Below are positions 49,227 to 60,754 of a stretch of DNA of 64,000 nucleotides, piece after piece. Source of the DNA: Syncephalis fuscata (Eukaryota > Zoopagomycota > Zoopagomycetes > Zoopagales > Piptocephalidaceae); NCBI GenBank assembly GCA_025786725.1, contig JAHLTZ010000017.1, forward strand, positions 1 to 64,000, in the 5' to 3' direction. The first letter of the stretch is position 1. Each line of letters opens with the position of its first letter. The position numbers and the translations under genes are program-made. The notes under the pieces are model-generated. The model saw only the letters and a program-made list of their open reading frames with translations. It was not told where the DNA came from and searched no databases.

Positions 49227-51925
49227 TTACACGGCAGATATAATCTAGAATAGAATAGAATAGAATAGTCATGGTTATTAGTAACTAATATAGTAATAGT
49301 TTGTATGTGTGTCAATTACCTCATCGGCTTGTTGTAGCGCTTTAATCATCTTCTTGCATTCATTGCGACGTTGGACAGTAACCTCACTTTCATGTAAAAG
49401 TTCATCCATGGTGTCGCGTTTATACAATTCTTGCAATAATTCTTTCTGCATTGATTCCTTGGAATGAGCAACTAGATTCAACATAATTGCCTTGGGTACC
49501 ATATCAATCATCGTGCGACGTACAATGTTGAAATAGGATTGAATCAATAGTTCTGTACAAAGTGTACATTGATGGTCAATAAATGGATATATAATACAGT
49601 GTATAAATAGTGCTATTGATCTGCTACTTACTAATGACTTCTGTTTCAACAAATTCACGTTCGGATAAATTGCCAGAGGCTTTGAGAACTGAAGGTGGCT
49701 ATAATTAATAAATATTTTTAGTATTTTATCCATTATATTGTTATCTAGTTGCTACTTACTGCCTCCATGACTGCTCCCTTCTTCTTCTTGGTGCCAGAGG
49801 CAAAGAAACTGCCAAAGAAGCTGGCTGTAGAATAGGATTGATCACCGGATGAGTCAAGGAAGGCATTAAGCGCTGGACTGCCGCCACTGCCATTGCTGCC
49901 AGGCGCTGGTGCTACTGCTGTAACCGACGTGTTGGCTGCACCACCGCCCAATGGATTGCTAAAGCCCAGTCTAGATTTGCTATCATGGGCTGAAGCATTG
50001 GCGGGAGCATTGTTCGGGTTTGCCTTGGGTGTCATACGTTCTTGTACGGCTGCCATGGCTCGGTGACCTGTTAAAAAGTCGGGATGGCCTGTATTGATGT
50101 AGTTGGCCTCCATACCGACCAAGTCGTGGACCAGTTATTGGTTGGGACTAGTGTTCGCTTCAAAAAGGCTACAACAGTTGAATGGAGCTGTTCACGCAGA
50201 CTGGGGAATCGGCGGAACAATGGCTTTTGCAAAAGCTGTGACAGAATACGTAGTAATTCGTCAAAGACTAATGCTACACACTTAAGACTTGGATCTTCTA
50301 GACGCTTGATTTGCTGTTTAACAATCACTTCAAATGCCGTTGTGGCCACGAATAGTGCCGGTGATGAACCCTGTAATTAATAAATATTAATATCAACATT
50401 CATATCAACATTCATATCCACTGTTATCTTACCGATGAGTTGTAAAGAATAGTACGAATATCGACATCCTTTACTTGATCAAATGGATCAATACTCTTGA
50501 TGCCATTCGAATAAACTTCATGGAACACATAACTGATACGGGCACCACCTGACAATTCATTGGTGGCCAGATCATTGCTGCTACCATCAATTACTGTGCG
50601 GAATTCGCTACAGAATTCGGTAATAACGTTAAGAATGAGCGATGCTTGGCCACCCTGTTGTTCGTCGAGTGGATCGCCTAGTGCCATTAATTCTTGTTCA
50701 TACTTAAGCCGCGTTGACTGAATCTTTGCCTTAATATCAGGCAACGTATTGCGAATGTGGTGCATAAGAATGCTATTTAGTTTACGTGCCAAATAAGGAG
50801 TACCACAGAACTGTGTTTTTGTTCGATAAGCCGGATGGTTTTCAAAGAATGCAAGCTCTTTGTCCAGTGCCGATTTAATCGATTTACTCGTTTCGATGTC
50901 TTTTTGGCCGCGATTGATAACTGGTACATAGCCAAGACGTAAAGGAATAATACGGCCTGCTAGAATATCCACTACATCTGTGCCTTGGTCCATAAGATCG
51001 ATCTTGGTCAGTACACCGAGTGTACGTGCACCCTCTGGATCCACTTCACGTGCCATCTTCAATCCGTCCGAATTGGCCAAATCGGTATTACCGCCAGTAA
51101 CGGCGAGAATGATCGAATTTGGCTTTGTAATGTATTTGAAAATCATATCACGGATTTGTTTTTCAATATCCTTTGGCTGATCTCCGACCGGCACCTTAGT
51201 AATACCCGGCAAATCAACCAAGGTCAACGTGAGTACATTAGGAGAGAACACACGTAGTGTAATTGGTTGTGGCGAAATACCTAATAGCAAATTAATAAAA
51301 TAAATAGCTTAATAGCTACAATTCATATACTTACCAGCATTCCGGCCTGTTTTAATTTCTGTATCATGAACAATTTCATCTCGGATCTTGTTAAAGTCGG
51401 TGTATTTTACGCCTGGCTGATGCAAAAATTCACCCCATTCCTCTGGTTCTTCTTGATCTGCCGCAGCATCTATCATAGCATTATTATTATATTTATTATA
51501 TTTATGGTTATAATTATGGTTATTGTTATTATTACTATGGTGACTACTATTGTTTAGTTACCTGATTTTTCATCTTCGGCACCTTCTTTCTTCTTCTTTG
51601 GTATACGATTGATCAATTGCAAGATCTATATCATTTGCTAGTTAGTTATATGCATTTATTATAATATCCACTTACCAATGGTCGACGAGTAACAATGCCT
51701 GTACCGCGAGGTAGAAAGTCTCGTCCAACGATATTTTCCAAGACTGAACTTTTACCGCTACTTTGGCTATATAGCGTATATATTAGCAGATGCATGTAGT
51801 ATACCTCTAGACTGGACTTACCTGCCAATAACGACAATCTGTGGTAAATCGACTGGATTGTACACGCCTACTGTAGCAAATGCATCTTGCAGCTTGTTGA
51901 CGGTTTTAATAAGCTGATTGTCCAT
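49227..51925 (-). CDS. DNM1: Dynamin-related GTPase Dnm1/Drp1; one frame break
   Basis: Mitochondrial and peroxisomal fission GTPase. Starts [20 protein letters not shown], then G1 [23 protein letters not shown] (split by an intron), G3 [12 protein letters not shown]4 [13 protein letters not shown], the dynamin middle domain ([17 protein letters not shown]) and a GTPase-effector region ([38 protein letters not shown]). A Ser/Gly/Ala variable insert lies before it. About nine exons; the last codes only IISAV. At 50130-50139 (AATAACTGG on the coding strand) one base is missing; adding it joins VPTN to [20 protein letters not shown], the Dnm1 stalk block. Dnm1 is preferred over Vps1 from that block and the tail. 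Confidence 0.92.
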
Positions 51926-52478
51926 GGTGGCACTGATGGCAGCAGTGGGCCGCTAAATAGATAGATAGACAGATAGGTAGATAGACAAAGACCGCGTGAG
52001 AGATGCTTCACGATAAAGGAAACGAGGCGAAGAAGAGTAGAGTTAATGAAAGAGCGAGTAAGTGAGCGATGAAGGAAGAAGGCAAGTGAGCATTAAAGTG
52101 GGTGCGTATGAATGATATGGAATTTACTTATTGGATCGTCATTGATCATCGTAATCGATAATAAAGTAGTGATGTCTAATAATAATAATAATAATAATAA
52201 TAATTAGTAGATGGCTTATCTCAATTGATTGATTTCTATTATTACACTTTGTTATCTAAATTTATTAACTTTTACTATTACATTAGTATAACTTGACTCA
52301 CACACACACACACACACACACACCACTACAACAAAATATTGTATTTTACCACTTTTTATCATTAAGTAATAGTATACAACACAGCTATTTGAGATATACA
52401 TCAACAAAGAACGAAGAAAAAGCGTGCACGTTCGTTTCGTTCAAATACTGCCCATTGTTGTATCTATTGCTACAACGT
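51926..52478. promoter_or_regulatory. Divergent Dnm1/Neo1 spacer with microsatellites
   Basis: 553 bp. Contains GATA-rich GATAGATAGACAGATAGG repeats at 51959-51985, an AAT-triplet run at 52179-52204 and a (CA)n run at 52298-52323. No transcription-factor site recognised with confidence. Confidence 0.5.
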
Positions 52479-55400
52479 ATGGCCTTGTCAGATAGTGAAA
52501 GCGACAACCATCCTGTTGAATCTTTTCCTCTAGAGGAAACTCAAAGCCATTTCCAGCCAAGAACTGGCGAATCTATGGTGTCTGATACAGTAAACACAAA
52601 CGATAGTATGGGAAAGGCACGTTTATCCGACGATGAAGAGGGAAGTACGGCGCCGTTGATGGCAAGCCAGGGTGGCCGTATAGGCAGTATGAGCATTGAA
52701 GAAGAAGCTATGGAGGTAGGAAACTAGACGCTATTAGAGCAAGTAATATATTAATACACTATTTAGTCTTTATCGGCCCGTCAACGACGTCATACTTCAA
52801 GAGGCAATCGTATATCAGCCGAGGATGATGATGATGATGGAGATATAGGAGTGCGTGTTGTATTTGGACAAGCTAAAGACGGTTCACGGATTATACCACT
52901 AGGGAGACTGGGTAATATTTCTATATAATATGATAACTATACTTTAAACTTATTTATACAATAATATAGCTACTGAAGGAACTAATCGTCAAAAATACGC
53001 AGCCAATGTTATATGTAATCAGAAATATAATCTATTAACATTTGTACCCGTGGTGCTTTATGAGCAGTTTAAATTCTTTTTTAATCTGTACTTTCTACTT
53101 GTTGCTTTGTCACAATTTATACCCGAGTTACAAATTGGCAAGTGAAATAGTCATTTATACACTGAATATTAATGATCTATTAATTAAATTAGGCTATATT
53201 ATCACGTATATTGGACCACTATGCTTTGTACTGTTGGTCACAATGGCCACCGAAGCCCGAGATGATATTAAGCGACGACGACGTGACAAAGAAGCTAATG
53301 CTCAACGATACCGTCGATTAAACACGAATGGCGACCAACAAGATGTTACTGCTGCTGATATTGTTGTAGGCGATTTAGTAGTTATTTGCAAGGATCAACG
53401 AGTAAGTGCTTGTAATAACACATGTAGCATTATCGACTAATACTAGCTGTAATTAGATTCCAGCTGATATGATTCTATTACGCACAACTGAACAAGATGG
53501 CACTTGCTTTTTACGAACAGATCAATTAGACGGTGAAACCGATTGGAAATTAAGGTGAGTAATTGTTAACAGCGATATTAACATGTCATAATTAGAAAAT
53601 AATAGAATCGCTGTGCCATCAACACAACACCTACCAAGTGATGCTTCGTTATTACAGTTGATTGCTTATGTTAATGGTAATAAACATATTAGTAAAAATA
53701 AGTAAATACTAATCAATTATAATATTATATTAGCGGATCGACCTCATAAGGACATTCACACATTTATTGGCACATTGACTCGTTCTAATTCACTGGCTAG
53801 TTCATCGGCAGCTGAGTCATCGGTAAATTGCTACCATTTATTATTGCTATCTACTTATAGCGACTATAGGTTGATTCTTTGGGAGTGGAGAATACATTAT
53901 GGACAAATACAGTCTTGGCGGCTGGTAGTGCTGTAGGATTGGTTGTTTATACAGGCAGTGAGACGCGAGCTGTTATGAATACAAATCAGGCTGAAACAAA
54001 GATGGGCCAGCTTGATTGGGAGATTAATCGACTATCCAAGGTAAATAGTTGGCAATACTATAAGCAAGGACTAATAAATAGTGTAGATTTTATGTTTTGT
54101 TACATTTCTTATGTCTTTGCTATTGATTGCCTTGAATGAATTTCGAGGTATATGGTATGTCTACCTGGTTCGTTTTTTGATTCTATTCTCGTCGATCATT
54201 CCCATTAGGTAAGTAGTTGCTAAATCGTCTATTTAGCTAATCGTTTGAATGGTGTAGTTTGCGAGTTAATTTGGATATGGGCAAAACGCTGTATTCATCA
54301 CTTATTATGCGAGATGAAGACATTCCAGGCACAGTGGTGCGTACAAGTACTATTCCAGAAGAATTGGGTCGTATTGAGTATTTGCTATCGGATAAGACGG
54401 GGACTTTAACGAAAAATGGTATGATAATGGCAATTTATTCTATAACATAGCTGTATACTAATTAAAATGAAGACATGGAACTTAAGAAACTACATATGGG
54501 TACTATGGCATTCAGCGCTGACTCAATGGATGAAGTGTCAAACCATTTAGTGGAAGCATTCCACAGAGAAGGTAATTGTTTAATAGAGTAAACAACTATT
54601 ACTTATATGATTGGTTTAAGGAACGGACATGGCTACTCGAGTACGTAGAGATATGTCAGCTCGTGTTCGAGATGTGGCACTGGCACTGGCGCTATGCCAT
54701 AATGTAACACCGATCGAATCGGACATTGACAAGTCGATTACTTACCAGGCTGCATCGCCAGATGAAGTGGCCATTGTACGGTGGACAGCCAGTGTAGGAT
54801 TGCGTTTAGCAGCCCGTGATTTACACACCATCACATTGACAGCACCGGATGGACAACATACCTACACAGTACTGGATATATTTCCATTTACTAGTGAATC
54901 AAAACGTATGGGTATTATTGTACGAGAAATGACCACAGGAGAGATTATATTTTACGAGAAGGGAGCAGATGTTGTAATGACACGTATAGTTCAGTTTAAC
55001 GATTGGTAGGATAGATTAGTTGGTACATTCTACCTTTTGTGCTCACTCATACTAGGTTGGATGAAGAATGCGGTAATATGGCTCGTGAAGGATTGCGCAC
55101 ACTTGTTGTAGCTCGTAAACGATTGTCAGAAGAAGCATATAAAGAGTTTCAAGAAAAGTACAGTATAGCCGACAAGCGTCAAAGCTACTATTGACAATGT
55201 GCATTTGAATAGATATGCCGCGGCCAAGATTGCTTTCTATGATAGAAGTGGAGCAATTAGAGAAGCTATGAAGGATTTGGAACAAGATTTGGAACTACTT
55301 GGTCTAACAGGCGTAGAGGATCGACTACAAGTAAGTATACACTCTACTGCATTATTATACTGATCAGCTATGCTATTAGACTGATGTCAAAAATACTCTT

Positions 55401-56812
55401 GAAGTACTCCGAAATGCTGGATTAAAGATTTGGATGTTAACGGGTAAGTTATGGATGAATTGTATGGATTATCCTTAATATGTAAATAGGTGACAAGATT
55501 GAAACGGCTATTTGTATTGCTATTTCATCACGGCTCGTATCACGCAGCCAAACATTCCATCAAATTGCTAAAGGTAAACTAGTAGAATATTGACTAAGTA
55601 GTACTAATTATGATTTAGTGACCCGTGTTGATGAAATACTTGAGGAATTGGATGCATTGCGCAATAAGCGAGATTGCTGTCTAGTGATTGACGGTGAATC
55701 GTTGCAGTTGTGTCTTGATCAGTGCCGTGATGAGTTTATCGCTTTGGCCGTTCAATTGCCAGCTGTCGTTTGTTGTCGCTGTTCACCAACTCAAAAGGCC
55801 GATATCACCCGTATTATTAAACAAACAACAGGTCGTCGGGTCTGCGCCATTGGTGATGGTGGCAATGACGTATCGATGATTCAAGCAGCTCATGTTGGTG
55901 TCGGTATTGAGGGTAAAGAAGGCCGACAAGCATCACTGGCGGCCGATTTCTCCATTACTGAATTTAAACATCTACCGAAACTATTGCTATGGCATGGCCG
56001 TAATAGCTATAAACGATCAGCGAAACTAAGTCAGTTTGTTATTCATCGTGGTCTTATTATCTCGGTGATGCAAGCAGTATTTTCATCCATCTTTTACTAT
56101 GCGCCTATTGCGCTTTATCAAGGCGTGCTTATTGCCGGCTACTCAACCGTGTTTACTATGGCACCGGTATTTTCTCTCGTATTAGATCGCGATGTTAGTG
56201 AAGATACTGCGCTTATCTATCCAGAACTGTACAAAGAATTGCGTAAAGGGCGGTCTCTATCGTTTAAAACATTCTTTTCCTGGTTATTAGTTAGTTTGTA
56301 TCAAGGTAAGTTGCAGTGAAGATATATGAATGAATGAGTGTAGCAATTAATTACTATTTATATGTGATATAATTATTAGGAGGTGCCATTATGATGATGG
56401 CCATTTGGCTATTCAGAGAAGAGTTTATGAACATTGTGTCTATTTCATTTACTGCTCTTGTACTGAACGAGTTACTTATGGTGGCATTTGAAATTAATAC
56501 TTGGTAAGTAGCTATGCGCTTCTATCAATGGTATACTAACGAGTTATTTAGGCATCGATATATGATCTATGCTGAAGTTGCCACATTGGGCATTTACATT
56601 GGTTCAATGTCATTCCTAGATGTTGATTTTGGTAAGTGTGACTATAATGGTATTAGTGCAAGCTTAACATTTGATTAGATATGAAGTTTATTCTTACATG
56701 GGCATTTGTCTGGCGTGTACTGGTAATCACTGCCGTAAGCAGTCTGCCTCTATTTGTTATTAAGCGAGCACGTCGTATGTTAGCACCACCCAGCTATGCC
56801 AAACTAACCTAA
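52479..56812 (+). CDS. NEO1: Neo1/ATP9-type P4-ATPase (lipid flippase); one frame break
   Basis: Phospholipid flippase of the Golgi/endosomes, beta-subunit-independent class. Acidic N-terminus (residues 1-100), then [31 protein letters not shown] (helices 1-2), [12 protein letters not shown], phosphorylation site [10 protein letters not shown], nucleotide-binding region with [24 protein letters not shown], then six C-terminal helices ending [17 protein letters not shown] and [18 protein letters not shown] fit Neo1/ATP9 rather than Drs2. About 16 exons. Near 55171-55180 (GACAAGCGTC) the frame must change to join EKYSIAD to [10 protein letters not shown] and [14 protein letters not shown]; here one base looks inserted (or two missing), unlike the other breaks. 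Confidence 0.93.
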
Positions 56813-56947
56813 ACTTTTAAATAAACTATCATTATATCTGTGAATTCGTTAGTTATATGTGCACTTTTAATTGTAATTCATTCATTTATTTAAGCAATAT
56901 ATAAAAGCTGTTATTTATATTTAGCTTGATGCAATGTTGTTTATAAC

Positions 56948-57567
56948 TGTGTTGAATGATAGAATGCAGGTTGGACAGAAATGTGTAAATAGTTTTAGTC
57001 CAAAGGCCAGTCCATTTGTTGTTTGACATACAATGTAAATTGATTAGGCCTTTGGTTTAGGTATTTAGCGACACCATTGATTTAGTGAGTACAATTTAGT
57101 GATTTGCCAAATAATATTGATGCTTTTTAAATAGATGTACAAACTAGTTTAATTGTGTGGAAACGGCCTATATGTTAATAGAATAAAGTGCTTATTACGC
57201 ATTTGACTATCCATAACAATTTACACATTAAGTACATAAATATACAACTAGAACATGCTACAATAGTCGAATGAAATACTGTATCAAACACTTATGTACA
57301 ATTTTTGCAACAAATATAGACAATGGTACAAATGACGTTCATCATGGCCAAATTTGTACATAGCTAGTGTATGAGCGGCTTTGTTCTAATTGTGTCGGCC
57401 ATTTGCATATTGTGTAACAACATGTTTGGCAATAATATAGGCCATAATAAACAATATTAAATAGCAAGCATGTGATGCATTCTTTTTCCTCTAGCATTCC
57501 TTTGCACTTTCAATTTATCTTTATTGCATTTCAGCATATCTATATTTCAGCATATTTATATTTCAAC
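56948..57567 (+). repeat. Upstream region of family member 2, near-identical to that of member 3
   Basis: 56948-57338 matches 60156-60545 at roughly 97 percent by eye (about ten differences in 390 bp). The remainder to the start codon matches less well, with shared TTGCATTTCA.CATATCTATATTT before the ATG. It contains GGCCTTTGGTTTAGG and its near-complement CCAAAGGCC, about 55 bp apart. Functions as promoter of the gene at 57568 by position. Confidence 0.85.
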
Positions 57568-59103
57568 ATGTTTAAAATGACAAATTTTCAGCATGAGCCG
57601 AAACGGCTAATTGTGACACGGTTTATTATAATGTTTCTTGTAACAAGCGGCCTTGCAATATATCTTATATTCCAGTTAATCAAATTTTTTGATGGTGGAG
57701 ATATATATCGCTTATATGAAAATCGAGCACCCGTAAAAGTACCTGCATTGCTATTTATTGGAGCTTCTGGAGCACCATTGCCAAAACCATTAGTATCCGC
57801 AAATTCGATTGCAGAAAATGCAACTAAAGTATCAGACAATGATATTTCTTTCAACGTCAAAGAGCTTATGTGGGGAGAAGATATTAAGAAGTCACCATTA
57901 AAATATTTTATGTCCTTAACAGAAGTATCCAATGCTACTAAGGTATTTGGATTTTATCCTGATGAAAACTGGGCCATTACACCATATGGTAGACAAAAAG
58001 CCAACACTCCATCATCCGTTATAACTAGTTTTTCTATGCTTAATATTGCTTTTTTAAAGGCCATCACCAATGATACAATGTCAAACACTGAAAGCACTAT
58101 GATGCACGTTATAGATGAATTACATTATGACCAATTGAAAAATGCACGACAAAACAGACGGCCATTAGACGTTGGATTGCTAGGTAATGTACGCGGTACT
58201 CCTCTACATTGGGGTACTAAGACGACTATCAGCATTCTTCAATCTTCAAAAAAAACAGGCTCTAAACAAACAGCAAAATATAACATTCGTATTGATTCAA
58301 CAGAAGCAATATTACCATACAGAATTATAGTTGATTTAAAGGTTATGAATGAGCCTTATGACGACTGGAACTTTATTATTGATGTAAATGAAAACGTTAA
58401 ACTATATACGTTTCTTGGTGTAATCAGCCCAGTTGGTGGATTATTATCCATTGCACTATATGTATTTGCATTTTTATTTGGTCACAAGCGACTACGTCCA
58501 TGGGGAATTGTGCAACGATTTATGATGCGAAATCGAATTCTTAGTAAAGTTCCTCGTACTGTGGCAGTAATCGGGTCAGCATGGAGTACACCTAAACAAA
58601 ATCCTTTGGGACATGATTCCGCTATTGAACACGAGGAGAGTGCAATTCAACATGATTCTAGTATTCATACAGTGCCAACATTAGTTAGCCAGCAAAGAAG
58701 TGTTAATACAACAATACAATTCGCTCAAGAACCAACAATTTATCGAAACCGCAACATTGGATCACAAAACTCGGTTTTGGGTGATTTTCAGCAGCTTAGA
58801 CGGGAAATTGAGCAGATAAAAACTGCAATGATGCTAGGAAACAATCCGTCTGCACAAGAACAAAGCAATACACATCTTGCACCTCCTAATAATAATGGTG
58901 CACAGGCACGTGATGGTAGCTCAATAGCCGACAACAGGGCATCAAACTACAATATTTTTACCGACGTACGAATCAATGATTTGGAGGCCTTTCGTCAGCG
59001 CGTTGAGACATTCTACTTGGCATCCGACTTGTTTGAGGTGCAAGGAGGACCGAAAGCAAACAAGCGCAGCACCATGCAAATACTTACCAATCTCAATCTT
59101 TAA
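57568..59103 (+). CDS. Local membrane-protein family, member 2
   Basis: Same architecture as the genes at 30728 and 60755; no named family recognised. The start at 57568 (MFKMTNFQHEPKRLIVTRF) is chosen by alignment with member 3; the longer frame from 57472 lies in the shared upstream region. One helix near residues 18-38, a ~265-residue exposed domain with Asn-X-Ser/Thr sites (NATKV, NDTM), a second helix (GVISPVGGLLSIALYVFAFLFG), then the signature HKRLRPWGIVQRFMMRNRILSKVPR and a polar tail. The last ~40 residues (EAFRQRVETFYLASDLFEV...LTNLNL) nearly match member 3. Single exon. The C-terminus may be a short coiled coil (inference). Confidence 0.75.
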   Translation: MFKMTNFQHEPKRLIVTRFIIMFLVTSGLAIYLIFQLIKFFDGGDIYRLYENRAPVKVPALLFIGASGAPLPKPLVSANSIAENATKVSDNDISFNVKELMWGEDIKKSPLKYFMSLTEVSNATKVFGFYPDENWAITPYGRQKANTPSSVITSFSMLNIAFLKAITNDTMSNTESTMMHVIDELHYDQLKNARQNRRPLDVGLLGNVRGTPLHWGTKTTISILQSSKKTGSKQTAKYNIRIDSTEAILPYRIIVDLKVMNEPYDDWNFIIDVNENVKLYTFLGVISPVGGLLSIALYVFAFLFGHKRLRPWGIVQRFMMRNRILSKVPRTVAVIGSAWSTPKQNPLGHDSAIEHEESAIQHDSSIHTVPTLVSQQRSVNTTIQFAQEPTIYRNRNIGSQNSVLGDFQQLRREIEQIKTAMMLGNNPSAQEQSNTHLAPPNNNGAQARDGSSIADNRASNYNIFTDVRINDLEAFRQRVETFYLASDLFEVQGGPKANKRSTMQILTNLNL

Positions 59104-59539
59104 CACTATGTTTATCTGCATTATAGTATATAATAAACGACATTTATTTAAGTGCCAAACAAATGAGACGCTGAATAGTGTTTGCATGCCATGTCGGTCG
59201 GTTTCAGCTTGGCAAAGGAAACGGGTGTCTGTAAACATGAAGCGTGTTTCAAACTCGTTGTGTGTCAGGCCAAACAGGGGTGCAGTATGAATTGCATGCT
59301 GTGCAACCATACAACATTGTGCGCGAACAAAGCATGTGCACCATCATCACTACAAAAGGCTGCCAACATTCGGCCCATTGCCACTATTCAACACACACAC
59401 ACTTTCTACTTGTTACTATCTCGTCTGTTGACCAGACTATCATATCTTCTGCCACCATTGTTTATTCGTTTGATAGGCCGGCCCTATTACAAGTATCTAT
59501 TGATCTGTAACTTACTATTTCTGTGTCTAAGCTATCAAC
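59104..59539. other. Spacer before the CAP gene
   Basis: The first ~62 bp are a 3'-UTR copy nearly identical to 62231-62291 (ATGTTTATCTGCATTATAGT...). The rest holds a Cys-rich open stretch without family similarity and a (CA)n run at about 59390-59402. Promoter of the CAP gene by position. Confidence 0.55.
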
Positions 59540-59998
59540 ATGCGTTTCCTGGTTCTCTTCGTTTTCACCATCTTTGCTGCAGTTGTATCAGCATTACCGG
59601 TTCCATCCAATCCATATGGCGGTAATTATAGATCTAATATGCTGAGTGTTATAAACAATGATCGCGAAGCTCGTAATTTAAATGCAGCTACTTTATCAAA
59701 CTGCTTAAATGCTGTCGCAGCACAGCACAGCCAACAACTTCGGGAAGAATCAGGAACAGCTGAGTTTTCAGATGGAAAATCATTAAATGATAATACCGAT
59801 TTAAGCTGTAAAGATTCGCTTGGTGAAATAACAGTGCGTGATGTGACATTGTCCCTCACTGAATCGGAAATCATGCAATATTGGATATCGAACAATTCAG
59901 TAAATTCCCTTTTAACGAGTGAAAACGCGCAAGTTGGTTTTGGAGTTAATGAAAATGCATTTGGTCGTCAATATTGGACAATAGCTTTTACTAACTAA
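59540..59998 (+). CDS. Secreted CAP/SCP-like (PR-1, YkwD-type) protein
   Basis: 152 residues. MRFLVLFVFTIFAAVVSALP is a clear signal peptide. The mature part fits a short CAP domain: MLSVINNDREARNLNAATLSNCLNAVAAQHSQQL (first helices, with the His), SLTESEIMQYWISNNSVNSLLTSENAQVGFGV and a final YWTIAFTN strand. CAP proteins are secreted and may bind sterols or lipids or act at host/microbe interfaces. The usual Ser-Pro-His-Arg in the third block is replaced (SNNSVNSLL), so catalytic or metal-site claims are not supported. Two Cys (NC, SC) could pair. Single exon, lying between two membrane-protein paralogues. Confidence 0.75.
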   Translation: MRFLVLFVFTIFAAVVSALPVPSNPYGGNYRSNMLSVINNDREARNLNAATLSNCLNAVAAQHSQQLREESGTAEFSDGKSLNDNTDLSCKDSLGEITVRDVTLSLTESEIMQYWISNNSVNSLLTSENAQVGFGVNENAFGRQYWTIAFTN

Positions 59999-60155
59999 AT
60001 AAAAGTTATTTTAGCAACAATAAGCACATTATTTTTATACATTCAAAACATTTATTCATGTTTATTTAATAAATAACCAGTTTTTTAATAACTAAAATTT
60101 TAATTAAATATAATATTTTTTACTCTTACAATATATCATTGATAAAATAGCTATT

Positions 60156-60754
60156 GTGTTGAATGATAGGATGCAGGTTGGACAGAAATGTGTAAATAGT
60201 TTTAGTCCAAAGGCCAGTTTATTTGTTGTTTGACATACAATGTAAATTGATTAGGCCTTTGGTTTAGGTATTTAGCGACACCATTGATTTAGTGAGTACA
60301 GTTTAGTGATTTGCCAAATAATATTGATGCTTTTAAATAGATGTACAAACTAGTTTAATTGTGTGGAAACGGCCTATATGTTAATAGAATAAAGTGCTTA
60401 TTACGCATTTGACTATCCATAACAATTTACACATTAAGTACATAAATATACAACTAGAACATGCTACAATAGTCGAATGAAATACTGTATCAAATACTTA
60501 TGTACAAAGTTTGCAACAAATATAGACAATGGTGCAAATGACGTTTAATATTACCAACGTTGTGCATAGCTGCTGCATGAGCGACTTTGCTCTGGTTGTG
60601 TATCGGCCATTTGCATATTGTGTAACAAGTTGCCTGGTAAAAATACTAATTTCATTGAACTATATTAAATAACAAGCATGAATACATCCTTTCTTCTCTA
60701 GCATTACTTTGCATCTTTCATCTTTATTGCATTTCATCATATCTATATTTTAAC
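60156..60754 (+). repeat. Upstream region of family member 3, near-identical to that of member 2
   Basis: Partner of 56948-57567. The high-identity block ends near 60545; beyond that the two diverge with small indels. It includes the same GGTTGGACAGAAATGTG and GGAAACGGCCTATATG landmarks. Confidence 0.85.

Noticed and set aside
58942-59310. 122-codon minus frame across the end of family member 2
   Set aside because: Antisense shadow of the conserved C-terminal coding region and its 3'-UTR.
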